Of a stretch of 64,000 bases of DNA, positions 1 through 12,080 are shown one piece after another (within the stretch, counting starts at the first letter, position 1; the number at the start of each line of letters is the position of its first letter). The DNA lies in assembly GCF_964204645.1 (NCBI RefSeq), contig NC_134032.1, forward strand, positions 994,501 to 1,058,500, read 5' to 3'. This DNA is from Tubulanus polymorphus (taxonomy: Eukaryota > Nemertea > Palaeonemertea > Tubulaniformes > Tubulanidae). A model generated the notes under the pieces. The model saw only the letters and a program-made list of their open reading frames with translations. It made no database searches and was not told the DNA's origin. Made by a program: the position numbers and the translations under genes.

Positions 1-1764
1 ACTTGGGCCATAGTCAGAGAATCTGCCCTGACAACTATGAAACAGGGGAGGGGCAACCGAAGTCCTGGACCGGAGCATACTGGTCGTGGAGCGAGAGGTG
101 GCGCCACCGGTAAAGAGTAGAAAAATCCTTTATCTATTTATAATTATTTCTCTTCTATTCCAGAGATCCCGCAAGAGATATTCAACCTACGAGGTGGACA
201 TCATTCGGGCAGCATTCGCGGAGGAGTACGCGAGTCCTGCCCAAATTAAAGAGGCGTTAGGGGGGACCATCAGCTCTCAGCGACGATGTGTATGAGATCA
301 CGCTTTCTGTACTCAGTGGAAAGAAGATGCTCTCATCATATCCAGTTACTTCTGGTGACAAAAAATATGATGCTGTGCGCAAAAATGCAGCGAATAAGTT
401 GTCTTCGAAAGCATACACACGTCAAAACATTAACAACAAAAATGAAATCCTGTTCCAAAAAAACGTGAAAAATTGTTCCCAAATCTTCGGCCATTGCCTC
501 AATTATTGTTTCAAGAAGGCGAGCCATATGTTTGTTTTTATGAAAAGAAAATTCACTCTGTAAGTACAATTTGCTTATTCATATTGATACACGGATGTTT
601 GTATCAATAACTGCAATCGATTGCAAAATTGTAGCTAATGACATGTCGGAGTTGGACCCAAGGGGAACCGGGTACGACTGCGGATACTTCGGTCAGCAAT
701 GACACAGTCATGCGGGCGCTGACCGGCCTACAAGAGCAGATGGGCTCAGCAGCAGCGTTTATTGATTATAGCCTGCTTCCAAAATTCACAGGCCGGGACA
801 ATCAAGATGTGGATGAATGGTTCAGGGGGTTTGATAGGCTCGCTGACCTCAGAGGCTGGACTGCTGCGGTAAAAAAAAAAAAACAACAGATTTTCTGGTT
901 TCTGTCCGGACCAGCTTTCGTCCTGTTCAACGATCTGCGCATCGACCAAGAGACTGATGCGGCTGGTCACCGTATAATGGCCCCGTGGGATGATAATGTG
1001 CTGCTTTCAAAAAACAGTTTAGCCCGACAACTTGGGCCATAGTCAGGGAATCTGCCCTGACAACTATGAAACAGGGGGGGGGGGGGGCAACCGAAGTCCT
1101 GGACCGGAGCATACCGGTCGTGGAGCGAGAGGTGGCGCCGCCGGTAAAGAGTGCCGTATAGAAAAATCCTTTATCTATTTATTATTATTTCTCTTCTATT
1201 CCAGAGATCCCGCAAGAGATATTCAACCGAGGAGGTGGACATCATTCGGGTAGCATTCGCGGAGGAGTACGCGAGTCCTGCCCAAATTAAAGAGGCGTTA
1301 GGGGGGACCATCAGCTCTCAGCGACGATGTGTATGAGATTACGCTTTCCCTACTCAGTGGAAAGAAGATGCTCTCATCATATCCAGTTACTTCTGGTGAC
1401 AAAAAATATGATGCTGTGCGCAAAAATGCAGCGAATAAGTTGTCTTCGAAAGCATACACACGTCAAAACATAAACAACAAAAATGAAATTGTATTCCAAA
1501 AAACGAGAAAAATTGTTCCCAAATCTTCAGCCATTGCCTCAATTATTGTTTCAAGAAGGCGAGCCATATGTTTGTTTTTATGAAAAGAAAATTCACTCTG
1601 TAAGTACAATTTGCTTATTCATATTGATACACGGATGTTTGTATCAATAACTGCAATCGATTGCAAAATTGTAGCTAATGACATGTCGGAGTTGGACCCA
1701 AGGGGAACCGGGTACGGCTGCGGATAGTTCGGTCAGCAATGACACAGTCATACGGGCGCTGGCC
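1..1764 (+). repeat. Tandem duplication of a ~1.03-kb retroelement-derived segment
   Basis: Bases 1-723 recur at 1030-1764 at very high identity (same opening ACTTGGGCCATAGTCAG, same splice-like pyrimidine tract before an AG, same open frames). The first unit continues through a gag-like frame to 1029 and the second begins at that point, so the copies are head to tail with a period of about 1029 bp. The second copy breaks off near 1764. Both copies carry a frame encoding RSRKRYST..VDIIR and, after a frame change at a G-run, a frame starting near VYEITLS; I do not recognise either. The G-run differs in length between copies. Confidence 0.8.
638..1042 (+). pseudogene. Retroelement gag-like fragment
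   Basis: A 134-codon open frame includes LPKFTGRDNQDVDEWF and a following GW, the pattern of the N-terminal part of LTR-retrotransposon Gag capsid regions (P-x-F-x-G ... D-x-W, then G-W). There is no zinc knuckle, protease or reverse transcriptase downstream; the frame ends where the duplicated unit restarts. A poly-A/K stretch at residues about 78-81 may mark a frameshift. Family assignment is by motif recall only. It is a truncated mobile-element relic, not a host gene. Confidence 0.45.
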
Positions 1765-1843
1765 ATAAAAGTGTGTATACCTCTGCTCGATATAACTATA
1801 ATTCTCCTACAGTGTCTCATCAGTTACTATAAAAGCATTGTAC

Positions 1844-2142
1844 TGATACAGAGGACGTCAACATTCGCATTTAAAATATATCATGTAATACATATCTATA
1901 TTGTAATTCTTAACCAACTTTATCCTTATCATTTCAATCCTAACCTTTCACTTCACTCGGCGCTGGTCAATGGACTTTGTTCTACTGACGTCTGCCATTG
2001 TCTAGTGGAGCAATATTAATTCATGTCACTCTATCCCTCGCTCTTTTTCCTTTCTGGCTCTCGTCTCGACAATAAAGCAGGCTTTTAATTATTTGAATAT
2101 CCTTTGTGTTTGGTGACTATTCTGAGCTAGTTCCAGGTATCA
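1844..2142 (+). mobile_element. Solo LTR 1 (TGATAC...GTATCA, 4-bp TSD GTAC)
   Basis: A 299-bp segment starts TGATAC and ends GTATCA (inverted ends) and is flanked by GTAC on both sides. It aligns along its whole length with 4940-5268. It has a polyadenylation signal AATAAA at 2071-2076 and a CT-rich stretch before it. The different TSD from LTR 2 shows these are independent solo LTRs rather than the two ends of one provirus. A 4-bp TSD suits Ty3/gypsy-type elements. Confidence 0.8.
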
Positions 2143-2155
2143 GTACTCGAATAAT

Positions 2156-2250
2156 TCTCTCTCTCTCTCTCTCCCTCTCCCTCTCCCTCTCCCTCTCCCT
2201 CTCCCTCTCCCTCTCCCTCTCCCTCTCCCTCTCCCTCTCCCTCTCCCTCT
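2156..2250 (+). repeat. CT / CTCTCC microsatellite
   Basis: A (CT)n run passes into (CTCCCT)n hexamers. It begins about 14 bp after solo LTR 1. Open frames through it are composition artefacts. Confidence 0.95.
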
Positions 2251-2530
2251 CACTTGACTCGTACATTCGGAGGTTATTATACTTGGCTGGTAATCTTGAC
2301 AATTCGGGTGAGGACTCTCTATTGCCCTCTACTAAGGCTGTTGTAATTGGGAAATGCCCGATAAATTTTGATCAGGCGATCACCTACTCCAGACTATCAC
2401 ATGAGTTAGAAAAAATATCCCCGCCACAGGCATCAATTAGATCTTTAAATTTCGACTACTCACGCCAGGTAGCGTTAGAACAGGAGGTGAAGGGTCTGAA
2501 TGAAAAGTTCAGTCAGTCGCAGTAGATTAA
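2251..2530 (+). other. Unassigned open frame after the microsatellite
   Basis: About 90 codons stay open after the CT repeat, with a non-repetitive composition (RRLLYLAGNLDNSG near the start, YSRLSHELEKISPP in the middle) and a stop at 2523-2525. The bases after it resemble 3556-3592, so it may be the broken interior of the element that left the nearby LTRs. I do not recognise the protein. Confidence 0.25.
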
Positions 2531-2954
2531 CCAATGAGTATGGAAGGATAGTATAGCAATAACACGGACAGCTATATGTGCTTTCCGTGCACTGCATTTA
2601 CATATTCAAATAACTGTTTAGAGTGTATCATGGTCGGGGCAGTCTGGGTGTATAAAATCCAGAGGGCGCTCGACTCTCGCCCTCTCTTTTGCTCAGACCT
2701 CGGCAGCCAGCGGTTCAGACATTTTTTAGAACCAATGAGATCGCCTAGTTTTATTAGATTTGTTTTGGGGAAGTAACGGCGGTCGATCAATATCCCATTT
2801 ATCCGAGAGGCACCAACAAAAAGAGTAATCTGCCCATTTACCAAGACTTGCATAATATAGAAAACAAGGAATATATGACACACAGCGAGCTTATATTTGG
2901 TAGAAAGATGCTTACGAGCACTGGCACACTGCATTCAGATTATTTATAGTGATG

Positions 2955-3394
2955 TGATATATAGAATGTAATAATTCATAGGCGGTACTGTTCCATAAGA
3001 CGAGTGCTCAGGACACATGACCTGATCAATCAAAGTCCTGTGTGCTGGTCATATGGTCAGTACTGATAATATGTCTAGCTTTCTGGGTCCAGTTCCACAG
3101 TTCTGAGTTAAGATTTGACCCTGGGTTAAAACACTATAAAATGAACAAACTTTAACCCAGAGTTAACTCTAACTCACAACTGTGGAACTGGGTTCTGGCT
3201 ATTGTTTTAACTTTTCTGATGACGTGGTCCTCATGGGTATAAAAACCCAGAGACACAGGTCGCTCGCTCGCTCTCTCTCTCTTTTCTCTGATTCGTGGTC
3301 ACTTATACTCAGCTCTCGCCTCGAGTACTACAATAAAATCACATTTTCTAACTAATAATTGTAGTCTTTACTTCTGAGCTAGGACTCTGTATCA
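2955..3394 (+). mobile_element. Solo LTR 3 with a nested MITE (4-bp TSD GATG)
   Basis: The segment begins TGATAT and ends GTATCA, with GATG directly before (2951-2954) and after (3395-3398). It has a TATA-like TATAAAAA at about 3239 and AATAAA at 3332. A MITE of about 108 bp sits inside at about 3088-3196; without it the LTR is about 330 bp, the same size as LTRs 1 and 2. It diverges from them in sequence but shares ends, polyA layout and TSD length, so it is probably a related family. Confidence 0.65.
3088..3196. mobile_element. MITE, CCAGTTCCACAGTT family, nested in solo LTR 3
   Basis: Imperfect palindrome with terminal CCAGTTCCACAGTT and AACTGTGGAACTGG; internal arms around GTTAACTCT and GGGTTAAAA also pair. 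TTCTGG occurs on both sides and may be a target duplication. The same ends recur at 7004 and 9790 and in tandem arrays elsewhere. Confidence 0.75.
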
Positions 3395-3398
3395 GATG

Positions 3399-4939
3399 CG
3401 TGAAACTGAAATCGAGAACATTGCTAACGCTGTCGTCGTAAATGGCTCATTCACAACTTGCAATACAACTAATGCACTTAAGATGAAGAACTGCGATTTT
3501 GAAATCCAATCTCGCGCAATTTCAATATAGATTCCAGGCTTATATTATTTTGAGCATCTCTATCAGTCAGTTGCAGTACATTAACCAATGAAATTGCAGC
3601 TGGTTTGAGACTGTAAAATCCGATGTATTGCTCAAAAAGGAAGTAATGCAAATGACAGGCTGCAAACCGTTTGATGGGGAAGGGAGGTGAAATGCGGAAA
3701 AATGCGGCCTCAATAAAATTGGATCCACGATTGATATCCGTCGGAATCGCAAATACCGACAGAAACGATCGACGCTGCAAGTTTGATCAGGGCAAAATGA
3801 ATCAGGGCTTGTCTCGAACAGGGACTGTGATGATAACTTCATTTCAATTCCTGCTTCCTCAAAAATTGAATGCTGATACTGGACATGGGCCCGAGGTCGA
3901 TAGAAGGGTAGTTTTAGCCATGAAACAACTGCGCAAAGGAAAAGCTGATGTTATTCCTAATTCTCTAGGCATTTCGTAAACACTTGAAACAAATAAAACT
4001 GGCCACTTCAACGACAACTTATTTCCAGAAATATCGGGCAATTAAAAATCGAACACGAAATACGTTTTATACATGGGAATTATATTCGTGTGTATAACCG
4101 GCTCGTCGAAACAATGCCAGCATACCCCCGTGCAGTAAATAGGCGATGAAAGTGATATTTCCAAAGATAATCAATCAACTACTCAAAACGATCAACAGGA
4201 GGGGCTGAAGTGATTCAGTAGTGAAAACTTTGAATGGCTGTCTTCGTTACGAAGCAACAGTTCATGCATCAATGAAAACAGTTACGTTACAGGATCAATG
4301 TCGATTATGTGGCCGGCCAAGGATGCAAGCCGCCACTGCAAAGCACCAGCCGAAAGACGATGCAACCGTGTAACAACTGCCTTGCTGCTCGAGCTGATTG
4401 GAACTCAATCATCAGCGGATAGTTTTTTGCAATGTGAGTGGAAGAAATGCAGAAAAAAATATTAAGACCCAAAACCGCAAAAATGCATTTTAAAGAGATA
4501 AAAATCAAAGAGCAAATTACCAATTTTCACCTGAGACTTGAGAATCAGAGAGAAATAACTGATAGCTCGATAGATAGTACGATGTATGGACTGATTACAG
4601 GTGGATACTCGCCGAGGAAGAGCTTCAGACCGTATTTGTTTAAGTGGATCATGAACTACTATCAACAACAACTCAAGTTCAACAAGTGAAAACGACATCT
4701 ACAGAGGCCACTGGAAAAGAGTAAACTTTGTGACGGATCAAGTGTGGAAGCAGTTCCACTAGCTGTATACCGAACGTTTGCGGGGAAGTGGCAACATCAG
4801 AAACCTGATCTACAAAAAGGAGACACCGTTGTTAAGATGATTAATAGCATTGGAAGAGCCTACTGACCTAATGGCAAAATCATGAAGATCGAATTGAGCA
4901 AAAGCTGTGAACAACTTTATGAAGATGACGCAGGACTAC
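3399..4939. other. No gene recognised
   Basis: Only short open frames occur (for example 3671-3979 plus, 4438-4689 plus), with no domain motif, splice pattern or codon signal I trust. The flanking LTRs suggest decayed retroelement DNA. Confidence 0.5.
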
Positions 4940-5268
4940 TGATACAGAGGATAGAGTTTATGTTACAGAGGACGTCAACAATCGTATTTGAAATATATTA
5001 CGTAATACATATCTATATTGTAATTCTTTGAAAACCAACTTTATCCTTATCATTTCAATCCCCGACCGTATACACTTCACTCGGCGCTGGTCATTTGGAC
5101 TTAGTTCTACTGACGTCTGGCCGTTGTCTAGTGGAGCAATATAAATTCACATCCCTTTATCCCTCGCTCTTTTTCCTCTCTGGCTCTCGTATCGACAATA
5201 AAGCAGGCTTTTAATTATTTGAATATCCTTTGTGTTTGGTGACTATTCTGAACTAGTTCCAGGTATCA
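4940..5268 (+). mobile_element. Solo LTR 2 (TGATAC...GTATCA, 4-bp TSD CTAC)
   Basis: A 329-bp homologue of LTR 1, flanked by CTAC on each side. It has TATA-like AATATAAATT near 5140, a CT-rich tract and AATAAA at 5197-5202. Near its start a CAGAGG motif is repeated, which accounts for most of the extra 30 bp relative to LTR 1. Confidence 0.8.
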
Positions 5269-5570
5269 CTACCATGATATCTCCAGAATTGTCCCATACA
5301 ATCGATTATTTAGGATATATTGGGCTAAATCCTGTACGTTTGACAAATTCATTATTAAAGCGATAAAAGCCTGAGCACATTTCTAATTAAATGTAATTCA
5401 ATATATCGTTATCAATCAAGGATCACCACTAATTTCTAAGATCAGCTTTTCGCCAACCAATGCACAAAACCCGATATCAAAACCTAGCATATCGATAAGA
5501 AAAGGTCACCTTCATCCGGACAAATACAAACCTCGAAATTTAGAGAGAAAAAAATGCATGTGCACGAGCA

Positions 5571-5738
5571 AAAACAACATCAAGAGAAACAGACCAAAAA
5601 CAACATCAAGAGAAACAGACCAAAAACAACATCAAGAGAAACAGACCAAAAACAACATCAAGAGAAACAGACCAAAAACAACATCAAGAGAAACAGACCA
5701 AAAACAACATCAAGAGAAACAGACCAAAAACAAACATT
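5571..5738. repeat. 26-bp minisatellite, 6-7 copies
   Basis: Unit AACAACATCAAGAGAAACAG plus ACCAAA, nearly perfect. 26 is not a multiple of 3, so the reading frames rotate; the 60-79 codon frames here are artefacts. Confidence 0.95.
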
Positions 5739-5936
5739 AAGACACTTCAGAGGAGAGGGCGTCGCCATTCCTTGGACAAATCAAATCAGTTAGTTTTAAG
5801 GAACTAGCTGCTACAGCGACGTTTGCTTAGACGACCCTTTGAACGGAAATACCACAGCGGCGATCAAAATGCAAAACAGGCTTTTGTCGGGACATTGAAT
5901 TAGAAACGCTACGACTCAAAGACCCTTTAACCCTTT

Positions 5937-6545
5937 CAGTGCGTCTACATCGCAGTGCTGGATTTTGCTAGTACACCACACAGCGGTGTGTTGATGTACT
6001 TAGTAATTAGTCCAAAAACTTCTTAACCCTTTCAGTGCGTCTACACCGCAGTGCGGTGTATAAATCATTGATGGATTTTGCTAGTACACCGCACTGCGGT
6101 GTATTGATGTAATTAGTAATTATCTCTATTGAAAGATGGCAGCACCTGTCAAACATAGAGAAATATTAGTTACTAACGATACACTGCGCCGCGGTGTAGA
6201 CGCACTATAGTGGTATTCCCGTTATTCAACACACTAGGGTGGAATTTTTCAGAATTTTCAAATTATCTCCAGCACTATAGGGTATTAATTAGTCAGCACT
6301 GAAAGGATTTCGCACTAATCATGATGGATTTTGCTAGTACACCGCACTGCAATGTATTGGTGTAATTAGTTTTTATCTCTATTGAAAAATGGTAGCACCT
6401 GTCAAACATAGAGTAACTAACAATACACTGCGCCGCGGTGTAGACGCACTATAGTGGTATCCCCGCTATTCAACACACTAGGGCAGAATTTTCAAATCAT
6501 TTCTAGCACTATAGGGTATTAACTAGTCAGCACTGAAAGGGTTAA
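5937..6545. mobile_element. Cluster of piggyBac-like MITEs (TTAA ends)
   Basis: Three overlapping or partial copies of one family. A truncated left end starts at TTAA 5937-5940 (TTAACCCTTTCAGTGCG), a nearly full copy starts at TTAA 6023-6026, and a third lacks its left end but closes with GCACTGAAAGGGTTAA at 6542-6545. Internally each has short palindromes of the type ACACCGCAGTGCGGTGT. TTAA target sites followed by CCCTTT are typical of piggyBac-superfamily ends; no transposase is present, so these are non-autonomous. Confidence 0.8.
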
Positions 6546-6742
6546 TCATGAAGGTTAAAGAACAAAGAGAAGAAACTGTTGTTAAACGCCAGACGTAGCG
6601 GATCGATCCGATCTCGAGATAAGTCCAACAAAATGACAAAATAATTGATAAGACAACTCGTGTGTAAATTCGTATAAAATTTATTTTTACTGCTGAACTT
6701 ACCTTCGTCATATTTCTTTTCAGCCAGGTCGGTGAATACCGT

Positions 6743-6893
6743 CTATAACCGTCGACCGTTCGAAGTCAGATTGTAGAAACGGATGATGAAAATGTGACGC
6801 TCGCCTTCTCGCACGGGACTGGTAATCGATTTGAATAGCCGCGTCATCTGCATATCAAAACTGCGCCGAAATTCGTCCCGCTGTTTTACGAGC
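6743..6893 (-). other. Possible orphan coding exon or exon fossil
   Basis: On the minus strand a 3' splice-like TTTATTTCAACAG is followed by an open frame (LVKQRDEFRRSFDMQM..., ending FYNLTSNGRRL, stop at 6743-6745) with non-repetitive, protein-like composition. Past the stop the same frame continues open to a perfect-looking donor (GAAG|GTAAGT near 6700). No partner exons were found within several kb, and I cannot name a protein. It may be a dead exon. Confidence 0.25.
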
Positions 6894-7003
6894 CTGTTGA
6901 AATAAATTGTCACGGGCCGTTTACAATTTGGTGAGAAGGAAATATAGATGAACAACGCAAGCAGCCGGCCAATTGAACAGATGAACATGGTATGGCTTCA
7001 GGG

Positions 7004-7553
7004 TCCAGTTCCACAGTTCCGAGATAAGATTTTGACTCCGAGTTAAATCATTGAAAATGAACTAACTTTAACTCAGAGTTAACTCTCACTCACAACTGTG
7101 GAACTGGGTCCTGAGTTCAGAGTTAACTCTTACTCACAACTGTGGAACTGGGTCCTGAGTTCAGAGTTAACTCTCACTCACAACTGTGGAACTGGGTCCT
7201 GAGTTCAGAGTTAACTCTTACTCACAACTGTGGAACTGGGTCCTGAGTTCAGAGTTAACTCTCACTCACAACTGTGGAACTGGGTCCTGAGTTCAGAGTT
7301 AACTCTTACTCACAACTGTGGAACTGGGTCCTGAGTTCAGAGTTAACTCTCACTCACAACTGTGGAACTGGCTCCTGAGTTCAGAGTTAACTCTTACTCA
7401 CAACTGTGGAACTGGATCCTGAGTTCAGAGTTAACTCTCACTCACAACTGTGGAACTGGGTCCTGAGTTCAGAGTTAACTCTCACTCACAACTGTGGAAC
7501 TGGATCCTGAGTTCAGAGTTAACTCTTACTCACAACTGTGGAACTGGGTCATG
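7004..7553. repeat. MITE copy expanded into a 44-bp (88-bp higher-order) array
   Basis: The left part (7004-7096) is a CCAGTTCCACAGTT-family MITE. From about 7097 its right end is repeated ten times as a 44-bp unit containing AGAGTTAACTCT and ACAACTGTGGAACTGG. CTCTTACTC and CTCTCACTC variants alternate for most of the array, making an 88-bp dimer, with one break near 7440-7480. Confidence 0.9.
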
Positions 7554-7692
7554 AACGTTAAAATAATCATAATCGACACACAGGAAATATTATGTAGTTT
7601 TGTCGTTTATGTTTGATAGAACAAGGAATACTTATTCAGAAAATAAATTTGCTGGCCGTATTCATTAGAAATGATGACCGATTATTTTATTG

Positions 7693-7852
7693 CAGTGTTT
7701 TCAATAAGAGCCAGGTCCCAGGTCCTTTTATCGTTTGTAAGGACCTGCCAGTTTTTTCAAACCAGCCTTCGTTTCAGGGACTGTGACATATTATGGGACC
7801 CACCCGGTTTTTCAAAGGGACCTGGCTTGTTAATTTCTTATGGAAAACGCTG
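7693..7852. mobile_element. MITE with CAGTGTTTTC ends and 5-bp TSD TATTG
   Basis: A 160-bp element starts CAGTGTTTTCAATAAGAGCC and ends GAAAACGCTG, with TATTG on both sides (7688-7692, 7853-7857). It is related in inverse orientation to 17488-17653, which has its own 5-bp duplication CTAGT. Ends starting CAGTG recall hAT elements, but hAT usually duplicates 8 bp, so the superfamily is left open. Confidence 0.8.
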
Positions 7853-7932
7853 TATTGAAATTGGATACTGATGATATTTAAACGCATGTTCAACGTTCCT
7901 AGAATTCGCGAGGGAGCCGAGTATAAAACTGA

Positions 7933-8269
7933 CATGGTTCCCGCAGTTATATGAATTAAAAATTCCCAAAAAAGTTTTTCCGAATTATTTCATGGGTGAT
8001 TTTTCAATTTTCCCAAATGGAAATGAACACATATCGTCGTGCAACAGTCAACATTTTAGCGGCGACTGGTTGATAAATATGATTTTCATGGGAAACTGCT
8101 GAAGAAGTTGCCCTTGGCAAATGCAATACGTGAAATGTAATGAATTTCCCAAATATTTCCCTGATATGAGGGGAGAAAATTTTTCAAATTCCCAAATATT
8201 TCCAAACCGGGAATTATCATTACAAAATTCCCAAGTTTTTCCCAATGTCCCTGTTCTGCGGGAACCATG
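7933..8269. mobile_element. MITE with CATGGTTCCCGCAG terminal inverted repeats
   Basis: Perfect 14-bp inverted ends (CATGGTTCCCGCAG at 7933, CTGCGGGAACCATG at 8256-8269) enclose 337 bp rich in TTCCCAAAT/TTTGGGAA runs. No transposase and no clear target duplication. Confidence 0.7.
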
Positions 8270-9012
8270 AACCGAGTAATATCAACAACAAGTGCGACGC
8301 CAACAAGGAAGATATTAACCCATTAACCATTATCATGGATCTCAGTATTGACTCGACAGATTCTATACTTCTCAGTTGTTGGTTGTTCGTGCCGATGTAC
8401 TCCCAACACTAGGATACCTTTTAATAGATTCGGTCAATAAATACCTAGTTAAGTTTGTAGATCTAACTTCAAAACGGTCATCTTAGGTCACTGGAATGAA
8501 CCGTCTTTTTACCTGGCTTCTTTGTGATCTAAATTAATAATAGAAAATCAATGCATTAGATACCCGGTACTGATTAACTACATACAGGAATTTCTCGAAA
8601 AAAATTATCAAAATGCCAATCGAAATAATTGTTATCGTTTCTACGCAATATGACGCGAATGCTTCAAATAAATAGTTAAGTTTTATATCTAAATTGATGC
8701 GAACCAAAAAGTATGCAAATATATATATAATGAAAGATACATACCATAAACTTAAGCTTTGATAGCTGCGCGCCACTCACTGACAGAGAAATATTCATTA
8801 AATGCTAAACACCTTTCCATCTTTAAGTTACCATTTTCTGGAAAAAAAAAACAAAGTCTATACATTAACATATTGAAATGAAAACATATCAATATTTAAA
8901 GAAAAATGTTGACCTCACAAGATTCGTAAACTCAGAAATCTGATCTGAAATGGTTCTCGGACTCAAGACTCGAACTCTGAAATAACCATGGAGTAATCTA
9001 GCCTGATTGAGA
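8270..9012. other. AT-rich DNA, no gene recognised
   Basis: Short open frames only (longest 80 codons at 8534-8776 minus, AT-driven). Nothing supportable. Confidence 0.5.
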
Positions 9013-9398
<386 letters not shown>

Positions 9399-9424
9399 TG
9401 CTGTAAGAGTACATTGCGTTGTTG

Positions 9425-9650
9425 ATATAGGCACCCGGGCACCGATAAGACACTGGCTAATCCAGCACTGATAAAAAAGGTCAAGTACCTTTATGCAGAC
9501 TGCCCTCGCAGTGAACCATTAGAAATGTTAGAAATATACAATAAGCATTGATAAATACGAATATTGTGAATCATAAAGTTATTAGGATATTGAGTTATCA
9601 AAATTAATTACTATTTTCATGTATTCAAATCATCCCTCAGTATCGTATAC
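9425..9650. repeat. Dispersed repeat, copy 1 (second copy ~10700-11045)
   Basis: Matches about 10700-11045: shared AGGCACC...CTGATAAG...CACTGGC, GGTCAAGTA, and TATTGTGAAT followed by GTTATTA and ATTGAGTTATCA. The second copy carries about 130 extra bp, including GTGTGGTGGGTTTGTAAGGG, itself shared with 15493. Family unknown. Confidence 0.65.
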
Positions 9651-9789
9651 CCCTCTCCTTACACAGATTCGACCCCAAAACACACAAAAACTATGTATTA
9701 AAATGAAACGACAAGAGCAAAAAATAATCAAAGAAAGAAAGAAAAAATTCTAGAAAACCAAAATTACAAAGATGCGTTATAAGTCCGCG

Positions 9790-9877
9790 CCCGGTTCCAC
9801 AGTTGTGAGTTCAAGTTAGTTATTATCAATGTTTTAACTCCCGGAGTTACATCCTAGCTCACAACTGTGGAACTGGG
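9790..9877. mobile_element. MITE, CCAGTTCCACAGTT family
   Basis: A compact 88-bp copy: CCGGTTCCACAGTTGTGAG at one end, CTCACAACTGTGGAACTGG at the other, and an AT-rich centre. Confidence 0.75.
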
Positions 9878-9899
9878 ATGAATGCGCTAAAATATGATA

Positions 9900-11844
9900 T
9901 CAAATTTGCGGAAGATATCGAAACTGCAAAATAGAAAATAAATAGAGGCAACCACACTGAAAAAATAACATCATAGACATACCATTTAAGCGCGAGCTCC
10001 TGGACTGCACCGTACAGCGCGCCGTGGATTCGGTTATCAAACTAAATTTGTATTGTACACCAAAACTTTATGATTCTTTCTTCTAAATCTATCTTCCACT
10101 TAATGGGTGCAAACGGTGAAAAACGGCATGTGTTAAACTAACGCTTCATGGGCAATTTATGCTAATTTTATCTACAAATTCATACAAAAAGAAGGTCCAG
10201 GGCGCTGCGCCCTAAAAACCAGCGATCAAAAAATCATTCCATCGGTCAATTGAATCTTTCACCTTCTATTCCAAGCAGGTGTTAGTTGCTTTTTTTTTAA
10301 ATCTTAAAATAGGGATTGTCCCTAGGAAACGACGAGCAATAAAATAAATTACAGCAATGAAATTAGGCGGCAATACAATCAACAAGCGAATAGAAAAAAA
10401 AAAAGAAACATAAAAGAATCAAAGCGTTGAACGGAGGGCAAATAAAGAGTTAACTAGATAACGCACCGAGGCTGGCTATTTCATAGTCATCATTGTTATA
10501 GGACATCGAAAATAAGAATCTATCATCAACACAAAAAGACTCGAACACGGTTAAAAAATCTAAAATCTCCGTTGTTTTTTACAATATATGATCACACATC
10601 AGAATTTTTTTAGAAATTGACCACCTATACCCAGTTTAGATAGAAGGGCAGTTGTATGTTGAATGGATATTGATAGATTATATTTCTCAAGAGTTTGAAT
10701 GAAAGAGTAGGCACCCCACTGATAAGCCAACTGGCCAATCTGGCACTGATGAAAGGTCAAGTATCTCCTCTGGCAGGTGTGGTGGGTTTGTAAGGGACAC
10801 TAAAACCGAAAATCGCTACGAAATCTAACAACCAAATATTTATAAATTTATTACAGGGTCAATTCCTATTTCAAGATGAAAAAAAGGCCAAGTACGTTAT
10901 GGCTGCCCAGTGGACAGTGAGTAATATAAAATGAATACACGTATTTGATAAATATGAATATTGTGAATTATAAGTTATTAATATATTGAGTTATCATAAT
11001 TAATGAGGCCTACTATTTATATGTACTACAATCAGCCCTCTGTATCCACATCACGCATTAAGGACTGAAACCAGGCAACTTTCGGATCGGAAAGTTCCAG
11101 AATTAATCGATGTTATGATAGTTACAACAAGATTTCGGTTGTTGATGAGTTTTATAAAATGAACCAAATGCTCGCTATAATTCAAACCTGAAGGGTTCCG
11201 AGATCATTTTCTGATTTTCCGTACCTTTCGCATATAGCCTTGTAAATCCTTAAATCGCTTTTCCACCAGGGACTGGAGAAATTTCCAATTTCCTATATTA
11301 TAAACCCATTCATGCAATGTTCTCTAATTCTAATCTCCACACTTTCTTTGCATTTTCTAAGTCGCGCACCTCCCACGTGTGTGCGCAGAATGTACAGCAA
11401 AAATCAGCCAATCGGAATGTGCCATTACTCATTACTCATTAGGCCTAAACGGTACATAAAATCTAAACTTTCAACCTCGCGAACTTGGCCCATTTTTCAT
11501 GTAGGTTTTAAGTATTACAGAACGCAATTGCGCTGCCTCACTGACGCCTCTCCCGCCCGCCTACCTACACCAGGACAGAACAATGGCAATGAAAATGACC
11601 CCGTGGCAATATCGAGAAAAAAGTCGATTAAAACATTTATCAGGCCTACCTCATTTCTTGTCGCATTCGAACAAACAGCGTATCGCACAACAGTCGCTAT
11701 AAATATGGTTTTCAGACGCGTATTCTGTGGTTTTCTGTTCGCTGTAGTAACATAATACATCAGAGCCATCTTTGACCTATTTTTCTTCTTCAACTTTAAA
11801 AGGTGGCTACGACCTTGAGTCAGGGATGTTGAAGATGGCGACAC
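9900..11844. other. No gene recognised
   Basis: Apart from the second dispersed-repeat copy (about 10700-11045), I see AT-rich sequence without introns, domains or stable open frames. The 147-codon frame at 11312-11755 has no recognisable motif and an unlikely composition; I do not call it a gene. Confidence 0.45.
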
Positions 11845-12080
11845 TTGACGGGGTTCTATGGCGCAGGGGCTCGTATCAGAATTGTACGTAATGTAAAAAC
11901 GATAGGCCTAATCTGTTAATGCAATGTATATAGTATATATAAAATAACAAGTTAATAAGTTATTTTATATGAACTATATACATTGGATTAACAGATTAGG
12001 CCTATCGTTTTTACATTACCTACAACGGTGCCCCTAAACTCTGATACGAGCCCCTGTGATCTATGGGGTTTTACTTCTCG
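11845..12080. repeat. Long inverted repeat (foldback element), ~236 bp
   Basis: Arms around CAGGGGCTCGTATCAGA and TCTGATACGAGCCCCTG, and around GTAATGTAAAAACGATAGGC and its complement, meet at an AT-rich centre near 11955. The right arm has about 12 extra bp. A foldback MITE is likely. Confidence 0.75.

Noticed and set aside
2117-2302. Arg/Glu repeat frame
   Set aside because: Minus-strand reading of the CT-rich microsatellite.
1844-5268. One complete LTR retrotransposon between LTR 1 and LTR 2
   Set aside because: The two LTRs have different 4-bp duplications on both of their own sides, and no pol lies between them.
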